Below, one piece after another: positions 55,861-64,000 of a stretch of DNA of 64,000 nucleotides. The notes below the pieces were generated by a model. That model was not told where the DNA came from. It did not search any database and saw only the letters and a program-made list of their open reading frames with translations. How positions within the stretch are numbered: position 1 is the first letter of the stretch; each line of letters begins with the position of its first letter. The translations under genes were made by a program, and so were the position numbers. The stretch is from Isoetes taiwanensis (taxonomy: Eukaryota; Streptophyta; Lycopodiopsida; Isoetales; Isoetaceae): contig JAJEKV010000003.1 of assembly GCA_021234155.1 (NCBI GenBank), positions 25,268,874-25,332,873 of the forward strand. Direction: 5' to 3'.

Positions 55861-57865
55861 GGGAATTCTGGCATGTTTGAGCCATCTTGGCATGTTGGAG
55901 CCTAGGTGCCATGTTGGAGCCACCTTGGCATATTTGAGCCACCTTGGCATGTTGGAGCCTAGGTGGCATGTTTGAGCCGCCTCAGCATGTTGGAGCCTAG
56001 GTGGCATGTTTGAACCACCGTGGCATTTTAGCACTTAAGTGGCATGGTGGAGCCACCTTGGCATGTTTGAGCATAGGTGGCATGTTGGAGCCTAGGTGGC
56101 ATGTTTGAGCCACCTTGGCATGTTGGAGCCTAGGTGCCATGGTGGAGCCACCTTGGCATGTTTGAGCCACCTTGGCATATTAGCGCCTAGGTGGCATGGT
56201 GGAGCCCGCATGGCATGTTTGAGCCATCTTGGCATGTTTGAGCATAGGTGCCATGTTGGAGCCTAGGTGGCATTGAGCCACCTTGGCATGTTCGAGCTTA
56301 GGTGGCATGTTTACCCTAGGTGGCATGTCTGAGCCATCTTCACATGATGGAGCCTAGGTGGCATGTTGGAGCCCATGTGACATGTTTGAGCCACCTTGGC
56401 ATGTTGGAGCCTAGGTGGCATGTTGGAGCCTGCGTGGCATCTTTGGGCCACCTTGCATGTTGGCGCCTAGGTGGCATGTTTGAGACACCTTGTCATGTCA
56501 GAGCCTAGGTGGCATGTCGGAGCCCACTTGGTATGATTGAACCACCTTGGCATGTTCGAGTCTAGGTGGCATGTTGGAGTATTGGTGGCATGTTTGAGCC
56601 ACCTTGGCATGTTCGAGCCTAGGTGGAATGTTGGAGCCACCTTGGCATGTTTGAGCCTAGGTGGCATGTTGGAGCCACATGGCATGTTTGAGCCACCTTG
56701 GCATGTTTGAGCCTAGGTGGCATGTTGGAGCCACCTACGCATGTTTGAGCTACCTTGGCATGTTGGAGCCTAGGTGGCATGTTGGAGCTGCATGGCATGT
56801 TTGACCCACCTCGGCATGTTTGCGCCTAAGTGGCATGTTGGAGCTACCTTGGCATGTTGGAGCCTACGTGGCATGTTGAGCCACCTTGGCATGTTGGAGC
56901 CACTTTAGCATGTTTGAGCCTAGGTGGCATGTTGGAGCCACCTACGCATGTTTGAGCCACCTTGGCATGTTGGAGCCTAGGTGGCATGTTGGAGTTTGAG
57001 CTGCGTGGCATGTTTGACCCACATCGGCATGTTTGAGCCTAGGTGGCATGTTGGAGCTACCTTGGCATGTTGGAGCCTACTTGGCATGTTGGAGCCACCT
57101 TGGCATGTTGGAGCCACCTTGTCATGTTTGAGCCACCTTGGCATGTTGGAACCTAGGTGGCATGTTAGAGCCCGCATGGCATGTTTGAGTCACCTTGGCA
57201 TGTTTGAGCCTAGGTGGCATGTTGGAAGCTAGGTGGCATATTGGAGGCACCTTGGCATGTTTGAGCCACCTTGGCATGTTGGAGCCTAGGTGGCATGTTG
57301 GAGCCCGCATAGCATGTTTGAGCCACCTTGGCATGTTGGGGCCTAGATGGCATGTTGGAGCCATCTTGGCACGTTTAAGCCACCTTGGCATATTGGAGCC
57401 TATAGGTGGCATGTTTGGGCCGCCTTGGCATGTTGGAGCCTAGGTGGCATGTTTGGGCCACCTTGGCATGTTGGAGCCTAGGTGGCATGTTGGAGCCCAT
57501 ATGGCGTGTTTGAGCCACCTTGGCATATTGGAACGTGCGTGGCATGTTTGAGCCACCTTGGCATGTTGGAGCCTATGTGGCATGTTTGAGCCACCTTGTC
57601 ATGTTGGAGCCTAGGTGGCATGATGGAGCCCACGTGGCATGTTTGAGCCACCTTGGCATGTTGGAGCCACTGCGGCATGTTGGAGCCACCTTGCCATGTT
57701 GGAGCCTAGATGGCATCTTGGAGCTTAGGCATGTTTGAGCCACCTTGGCATGTTGGGGCCTAGATGGCATGTTGAAGCCCACCTTGGCATGTTTGAGCCT
57801 AGGCGGCATATTGGAGTCTAGGTGGCATGTTTGAGCCACCTTGGCATGTTGGAGCCTAGGTGGCT
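55861..57865. repeat. 2 kb minisatellite of 19-20 bp units
   Basis: About 100 units alternate between GAGCCACCTTGGCATGTT and GAGCCTAGGTGGCATGTT types, with a third GAGCCCRCRTGGCATGTT type. GCCACCT and AGGTGGC are reverse complements, so neighbouring units can pair. The open frames on both strands across the array are by-products of the periodicity. Confidence 0.95.
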
Positions 57866-58639
57866 AGGGATGGGTGATTTGGCAAGAAAATTAGCAAACA
57901 AAGTTTCTCCTAGTCAAAAACTTTTTGTGACATGGATATGACATGATGATGATGTGGAGGTGATATAATGGAACTTTTGACATGTATGCACAATGGTGCT
58001 TGCATTTTGAGATCTTTAGGCCAACTTTTTGCCTTTTCTAGGAATGTCATGTCATATGTACTTCCTCTCTTTCTTTATTACTTTAGAGAGAGAATATGGT
58101 TTTGGGACTTTAAAAATTGCTAAATTGAATGGAATTTTAGCAATTTTTCATATGTGATGGATGAATGGTATTTTTTTTACTAGGAAAAATAGTCTTGCTA
58201 ACTTTGCTCTTGACAACTGGTGTATAAAAATGTGAGAAAATGATGTATAAGAGATAATGTTTTTGGGTGGAATGATGGTAGTAAAGCCTTGGAAAATAGC
58301 AAATCATGTCTTAAAAAGTAACGTCATGGCAAAAGCTTGAATTATGCAAAGTACCCCCTGTTATTGTGCTATATATTGAATTTCAAGTGGTCTTCCAAAC
58401 TTTAACTTTGGGGTCTTCAACCTTCGACTCCAAGTGTTCAAGATGTTTAGATGATCAAATGTCCTTCAAGAAATGCCTATATGATGCCAAACTATCCATC
58501 TTTGGTTCTTCATATCAACTCCTACAAGTTGCCAAATGATGGATGTCTTCAATTTTCACGCTCTACAAGCTCACCCAACACATGTGTGAAGTCAAATGCT
58601 AGTGAAGTGTGAAGTGTGTCAAGCATATATAATTCTTAG

Positions 58640-58970
58640 ATGAGATTCAGAGGTCGCAAGAGCAAGTTGAAGAGGCTTGTGGGCAGTACATGGACATTGA
58701 TCGTCGTGGTGCCCACCCTCCACCTAAACATCCACCTGCTCTTCTTCAACCTCGAAAGTCAGCTAAGGGTTCTAACACCTCTGCATCTCCTCAGCACTTG
58801 CTATACGTGATTCTGCTCCTCCTGTTGCATATGGTCGCTTTGCTTCACTTCAGTGGGCTGATTTGGCTGAAGATAATACTATCTTGTCGCAAGCCCAAGA
58901 TACATCTTCAAACTCTCCTGAGATTGGCATGTGGACAACTTGGTCATACACGGATTCTTAGAAAACCTTA
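58640..58970 (+). pseudogene. Unrecognised coding remnant near the CACTA right end
   Basis: EIQRSQEQVEEACGQYMDID leads into a Pro-rich stretch in the frame of the ORF starting at 58690. A frameshift near 58800 then gives APPVAYGRFASLQWADLAED to a stop near 58960. The composition is protein-like, but no domain is recognised. It could be a captured host or retroelement exon. Confidence 0.35.
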
Positions 58971-59592
58971 AAAAACCACACCTCAAAAAAACACTACCTT
59001 AAAAAACACCACCTTAAAAAAACATCCCTTCAAAAAACCATACCGCCTGAGAAAACAACATATCCTTAAGAAAGAGACTACACCTCCTTAAGGAACGACC
59101 CATTCTTTAATAAAAAAACTAACGTATCCTTAAGAAAAACTACAACATATCCTTGGAAAACCACACCCCCATATAACTACGTGTAGGTTTTTTTCAAACC
59201 TTCAAAAAAACAACTCGTATTTTGTTTTTACTGTTGTTTTCAGCCATGGACCAAATGTTGGGGTCGTAGTGCATCTTACGCACTCTTAGGCCTATTGTGC
59301 TACAAACACAATTACCAATCTACCAAGAGGCATTCACATCTAATCTAGTATACCATGTTCAGGCCTATTACGTTGCGATCGTAATTACCAATCTACCACG
59401 TGTATACACATCTCAAAAAATTGAATTCTACTTTTTATTCTAAATAAAGAAATTCAACTTACGAACTTTACCCATAAGCTCCTACCATATGAAACAATTT
59501 GAGATTCCAAATCCAAATTTATCCAATGGCTTATCTGTAGAGTTCTCCTCAATACTTAACCTGAGCAAATCTACAAATAAAGTAAAGTATTA

Positions 59593-60090
59593 ATATAGAT
59601 GACCTTCAAAGTCAAATATTAATATCCACGGCCAACCAGCCTCTCAGATCACCACAATTTGAATCTCCGCAATCTCAAGCAAGAATGTTTTATTTTTATT
59701 TTTTTCTGTTGTTCTGGTCTCGCTTGCAGCAACTATCACCATGTTGCCAAATCATCCTTAATTATATTAACCGCTCCAATATTGAAATCATAGATTTCCC
59801 ATCATGCATAAAGGCTTTTACTCCATTACGACAATTCAAATATATTCTTGTGAACTCCAAAATATTAATCTCCTCTTCATTCTGATGCCATGCTCCAACA
59901 AAATAAGAACTAATGAAGTCTTTGCAGCACGTACAAAAACACATGATCTTTACCGCCCCCTGGAAAATTCTTAGCACCATTATTTTTTACTTCTTTAATT
60001 TCATTAATGGATTAAAGAGCTCAAATTCCACTGGTGATCTCATTTCCCATAGTTCACAAAAGAATCGCAAGCCTCCGATCTTATGCCAAT
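59593..60090 (-). repeat. Array internal segment 3
   Basis: About 500 bp. It keeps a minus-strand gag-like ORF (59762-59980, with LNCRNGVKAFMHDGKS), a T-rich tract and a mutated primer site (TTATGCCAAT) at its end. Confidence 0.75.
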
Positions 60091-60898
60091 TGATATGATT
60101 CTTAACGTTTGGGATGCTTATATAGTCTTGAACAATATCAAATTGTATTCATAGCAGCATCACAACTGATAAACACGGTCATTCTGGATTTATATTCCAG
60201 CAAAATACATTGGAGTACATGATTTACCGCCCAACCGGATCCACTGGGTTATGGCAAACCACAAGCACTATGGCAACTACAAAGCTTTGGCATCTGCCAG
60301 GCTAATATCACTACTCCAAGTAGCCACATATCTGAAAGCAATTGCAAATCTCTAATGTCGATGTAGCAGTACTCTGTGACCCCTTGTCACATTTTAGGCC
60401 ATTACTCCCTCATACGGACGAAGTACGAGAAATGCTGCGCAATTCGAAAACTAGACTCCGAACCGGTTCCAAAGAAGTAAAGATCGCCTCAACGGAGCTC
60501 TATTTGTGGAGATACCTCCAATTGAAGGTTAGCTTCTATTTATAGATCTCTCTACGGCTTTAAACCTTTTTTTAGCAGGCAGTTGCCTTTTATATTAAAA
60601 TAACTCCTTGCCTTCAATTAGAATACTGATCATATGAGATATTATATATGGCATTTTCTTGGAGCTTGATCCCAACTAATAATCATCCCAATGATAGTGC
60701 CTCGACCCCTTACATATACATCAATATTATATTATCCTATGCCCCTCCTTTATATACACTTTGGGAAATCTTAGGATTAACATTCATATACTATATGCCA
60801 AATCCAAATCCAAATTTTGCATCCGTATCCAATAGCTTATCCGTAGAGTTCTCCTCAATGCTTAACCTAAGGAAACCTGTAAATAAAGTAAAATATCA
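60091..60898 (-). repeat. Tandem-array LTR copy d
   Basis: Termini TGATA...TATCA, 808 bp. Relative to copy b it lacks about 0.55 kb between ATATGCCAAATCC and CATCCGTATCC, an internal deletion. The TATA box TATAAATAG lies near 60538 on the minus strand. Confidence 0.8.
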
Positions 60899-63002
60899 AT
60901 ATAGATGACCTCCAAAGTCAAATATTAATATCCGGCAAACCAAGCCCCTCAGATCACCACAATCTGAATCTCTACAATCTCAAGCAAGAATGCTTTTTTT
61001 TTCTTTTTTTTTTCTGCTGCTCAAGTCTCGCTTGCAGCAATTGTCGCCAAGTTGCCAAGTCTATCTCAGTTCCACTAACTGCTCCAATATTGAAATCATA
61101 TGATTTTTTGTCATGCATAAAGGCTTTTACTCCATTAAGACCATTCAAGTATAATCTAGATCGTGTTTCTTTCAATTTGCTTAATCCAAGTTAACAAACC
61201 AGATATGAGCTTCTTGGTAACAGAAGACCAGAGAGGAGCTCATGTTTTGGGTGATGGATCATGCTTCATCCCAACTCACAGAGGAAATTCACCGTCTATG
61301 TTAGAGGACCTGGCTAACAGTATCCGTTACACAAATGAAAATTGGTCAAGATATTACAGATTCTCTGATCAATCCTGCTTAAGCTCTGCCATTCAAACTC
61401 CAGGGGAATAAAGGCAGCTATTATATAGTGCACCACTATCTGGTCAAGCAGTTGATAGGTTGCAAATGCTTTTACAGGCCAAAAGAGATCCAAGACCTCT
61501 TTCTGCTAGTGTGGCGAATCAAGGTGTTCATGAATTTCTAAAGGGTTCATCAATCGGGCAAGGACTGGCACTCTCATCATCGTCGTCAGAAACGGGTGTT
61601 CTTGTGGAAACGGGTGTTCTTGTGGGTTTATCGGGAATGCAGATTCCCTTATAAACAGATATTATGCTAGATATTCAGGGCCATAGCTGCAAAGGATGTT
61701 AAGGCTTGCTTCTTTAATTTGGTAGTCAAAGCAACAAGCCTGCAAATGTTTTTGTTGCTACTGGATGCTTTAATCATCCCTAATGTTTCAAGAGTCTGGC
61801 GATACAACAGGGATGGTGTAGCCGAGATAGTTTCTTCTTCATTCGGCGTCCATAGTCTAGCGAATCCTTCAATGCTCTAATTTTTGGAGCTTAAGGGAAG
61901 GTAGATTCCCTTATAAACAGATATTATGCTAGATATTCACGGCCATAGCTGCAAGAGGATGTTAAGGCTTGCTTCTTTAATTTGGTAGTCAAAGCAACAA
62001 GTCTGCAAATGTTTTTGTTGCTGTTGGATGCTTTAGTATATTAAGTAGGTATGGCTGGAGCTTGCACTGCATAGGTTTTCCCACAAAGGGAATGAAAATT
62101 CCAATCCTTACCTTGTGGCAGCATGAAGCATGCAAAATAGAAGGTTGATATTGGTTGATGTTGGTGTCCCTGTTTTTATGCTAGAAATTCCCATTTGATC
62201 CCATCAAAACCCCTTATGCTAGTTTGTGTACATGTTTTCATTTGCATTGTTTTTATGATTTTTATATTCTATAGGCCATAAAACTTTTGTTCTTCACAGA
62301 TCTCACAAACATATATAACAATAAACAATGATTATATGACTTTCTTTTTGGTTTAGATGCTAGATATTCACTCAAGGGAGTTTGGACTGTGTATATGTTG
62401 TATTGTTATAAATTGCTTGTTTGTTTATTTGGTTTTGTTTTCTTTTGTTAGGCCCGAAGGGCCAAAAAAAAATTAGTATAACTACCAACACGTAACTACC
62501 ATTAACATTAATTAATACAAACCATTGCATTCCACACTTAAAAATAAAACCCCCCCTTAAACCCCCTTTGGTTTGGGTGCATATTCACACGGGGGGGGGG
62601 TGACTCCGGGCATCGAGAGTTGTTGGATGAGCATACATGCCTTTGATTCCTCGATCTAGACCGTACATAGAGATCCTCGTTTGTGGGGTATGCATGTACA
62701 AGTTTTGGTATATTGTATAACACAGTTTGCAAAATACTATAAGATTTGAGACAATGTACTTTATTGTGTTGATTTTATACATGTATAACATGATTTTAGG
62801 ATGCTCCAACAAAATAAGAACTAATAGTAGTTTTTGCAGCACGTACAAAAACACATAATCTTTACGGCCCTCTGGAAAATTCCTACCACCATCGTTTCTG
62901 ACTTCTTTAATTCCATTCATGGATTAGAGAGCTTAAATTCCACTGGCGATCTCATTGCCCATAGTTCCCAAAAGAATCGCAAGCCTCCGGCCTGATACCA
63001 AT
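60899..63002 (-). repeat. Array internal segment 4, interrupted
   Basis: The internal sequence runs from 60899 to about 61151 and resumes at about 62800 to 63002, where GCCTGATACCAATTGATA meets LTR e. The interrupting 1.65 kb is described separately. Confidence 0.7.
61152..62800 (+). mobile_element. Unclassified insertion with a gene-like fragment and duplicated block
   Basis: It carries a coding-like frame from 61163 to 61654 with one internal TAA (LEDLANSIRYTNENWSRYYR before it, LQMLLQAKRDPRPLSASVAN after it). A block of about 135 bp is repeated at 61637-61772 and 61899-62033. Homopolymers (poly-G at about 62590-62602) lie near the right end. No termini, domain or target duplication were identified. 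Confidence 0.35.
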
Positions 63003-64000
63003 TGATACAATTCATAACTTTTGTAATGCTTATATGGTCTTGAAATAATATTGTAGTAGATAAACAATATCATATTGTATTCACAACGGCATCACAACTG
63101 ATAAACACAATCATTCTGGATTTATATTCAAGCAAAATACATTGGAGCACATGATTTACCGCCCAACCGGATCCACTGGGTTATGGCAAAACAAAAGCGC
63201 TATGGCAATACAAAGCTTTGGCATCTGGCTTACTGGCCTTCCAGGCTATCACTACTCCAAGTAGCCACAGATCAAAAAGCAATTGCAAGTCGCTGTAGCA
63301 GTAATCTGTGACCCCTTGTCACATTTTCGACCATTACTCCCTCATATAGACAAACTATGAGAAGTGCCGCCCAATTCAAAAATTAGACTCCGAGCCGGTT
63401 CCAAGATGTAAAGATTGCCTCAATTGGAGCTCTATTTGCAGAGATATCTCCAATTGAAGTGTAGCGTCTATTTATAGATCTCTCCGTGGCTTTAGCATGT
63501 TTTTAGCAGGCAGTTGCCTTTTATATTAAAATAACTCCTTGTCTTTAATTAGAATACTTATCATATGGGATATTATCTATGGCTTTTTACTAGAGCTTGA
63601 TCCCAACTAATAATCATCCCAACAATAGTGCCTCGACCCCTTACATACATATCAATATTATATTATCCTATGCCCGTTGGGTTCCCGTGGACGTAAAAAT
63701 TCATCTTATCTTATCTTATATACACTTCGGGAAACCTTCAGATAAACATTTATATACTATATGCCATACTTTTGCCATATTTCTATAACCCATTCGCCGT
63801 GGACCACTCCCCTATGCTTGCTCCGTATCAATCCACAATCCATCCCTTCTAAAGATAGATCGTCCACGATCGTCCAAGATATGCCCCCTGTCAATCCATC
63901 CCTTCTCAAGATGGATCACCCCCGGTTCCAATGAAGTAATGATTACCTCAATCAGAGCTCTATTTGCAGAGATATCTCCAATTGAAGTTTAGCTTCTATT
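63003..64000 (-). repeat. Tandem-array LTR copy e (runs off the window)
   Basis: It starts TGATACAATTC and matches copies b and d, with the minus-strand TATA box near 63471. A tail-only LINE insertion (63676 to about 63714) interrupts it. Confidence 0.8.
63676..63714 (+). mobile_element. Minimal LINE tail insertion
   Basis: Only TTGGGTTCCCGTGGACGTAA plus a CTTAT repeat tail separates two parts of LTR e that are contiguous in the other copies. This is an extreme 5' truncation that leaves about 20-25 nt of the LINE 3' end. Confidence 0.65.

Larger units (their letters stand above)
52303..59271. mobile_element. CACTA (En/Spm-type) transposon, non-autonomous, 6969 bp
   Basis: It begins CACTATAACCCCAA and ends TTGGGGTCGTAGTG; the 27 bp ends are inverted repeats with four mismatches. 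A 3 bp CAT duplication flanks it (52300-52302 and 59272-59274), and the host LTR resumes exactly there. Subterminal repeats of AAAACAACGCATAAT type fill 52330-52750, and TTAAAAAAACACC-type repeats fill 58960-59200. The interior has gene-like fragments, a palindrome and two minisatellites. I found no transposase domain. Confidence 0.9.
49944..59592 (-). repeat. Tandem-array LTR copy c, split by two insertions
   Basis: The LTR pieces are 49944 to about 50966, about 52141-52302 and 59272-59592. They are interrupted first by a 1.2 kb structured repeat with GAATAT flanks and then by a 7 kb CACTA element with CAT flanks. Joined coordinates would give an LTR of about 1.5 kb. Confidence 0.75.
40917..64000 (-). 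mobile_element. Tandem array of a short-internal Copia-like LTR retroelement
   Basis: Five same-orientation LTR copies alternate with internal segments of about 450-500 bp once insertions are removed: LTR a (40917-41775), b (47694-49442), c (49944-59592, interrupted), d (60091-60898), e (63003 to the window end). Each internal segment ends with a reverse-complement iMet primer site (GCTCTGATACCA or a variant) against TGATATGATTC of the next LTR. The internals hold only a gag N-terminal-like relic (FMHDGKSYDF) and a pyrimidine tract. This fits a TRIM/LARD-type element amplified in tandem by LTR recombination. Confidence 0.75.

Noticed and set aside
56320-57839. Several open frames on both strands with repeated LEPRWHVGA and SNMPRWLKHA-like sequences
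   Set aside because: They are translations of the 20 bp minisatellite, open because of its periodicity. No start context or non-repeat domain supports a protein.
55861-57865. CRISPR-like array
   Set aside because: Units are contiguous and degenerate, without unique spacers, in a plant nuclear context.

Overview
This window looks like a transposon-dense intergenic stretch of a vascular plant nuclear genome, probably a fern. The evidence is a near-intronless PLS-type pentatricopeptide (PPR) gene with the very uniform repeats familiar from fern PPRs, plant-type relics (an L-gulonolactone oxidase-like pseudogene and a U-box/ARM-type exon), iMet-primed plant LTR retroelements and deep nesting. 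The fern assignment is inference; plant is nearly certain. I see no rRNA, tRNA or CRISPR.

Layout. 1-2525: 3' part of a decayed LTR element. 2700-4874: a PPR gene on the minus strand whose C-terminal E region is broken. 5512-15659: a complete 10.1 kb LTR element (Element 1, plus strand, 1.7 kb LTRs, TSD TCTTG) with no recognisable pol. 15660-21660: a LINE remnant, an LTR fragment and otherwise unrecognised DNA. 21661-35096: a 13.4 kb element of the same family (Element 2, minus strand) with gag, protease, RT, RNase H, integrase and chromodomain remnants plus three extra ORFs upstream of gag. 35340-38150: gene relics. 38200-40800: structured non-coding repeats. 40917-64000: a same-orientation tandem array of a short-internal LTR retroelement (five LTR copies alternating with about 0.5 kb internal segments), broken by a poly(A) retroposon, a four-LTR TRIM-like chain, a MITE, LINE tails and a 7 kb CACTA transposon carrying minisatellites.

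Main discovery. The extra ORFs of Element 2 look like a core-histone set. ORF1 (31460-32776) begins with the exact histone H3 tail start (ARTKQTARK) and ends with a complete, ungapped H3 histone fold (about 49 of 88 residues identical by eye), separated by a roughly 340-residue charged linker. ORF2 (29889-30752) reads as an H2B-H2A doublet with an acidic insertion inside the H2A fold. ORF3 (29226-29885) has weaker, frame-interrupted resemblance to H4. The order is 5' LTR, H3, H2B-H2A, H4?, gag, pol, chromodomain, 3' LTR. The H3 ORF is bracketed by two pairs of about 67 bp hairpins. H3 is very strong, H2A good, H2B moderate, H4 tentative. I know of no described plant retrotransposon with this cargo.

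Caution. In at least one LTR tract nearly all differences between sister LTRs sit at CAG/CTG sites. This suggests base-calling or polishing error in CHG-methylated DNA, so some pol frameshifts may not be real.
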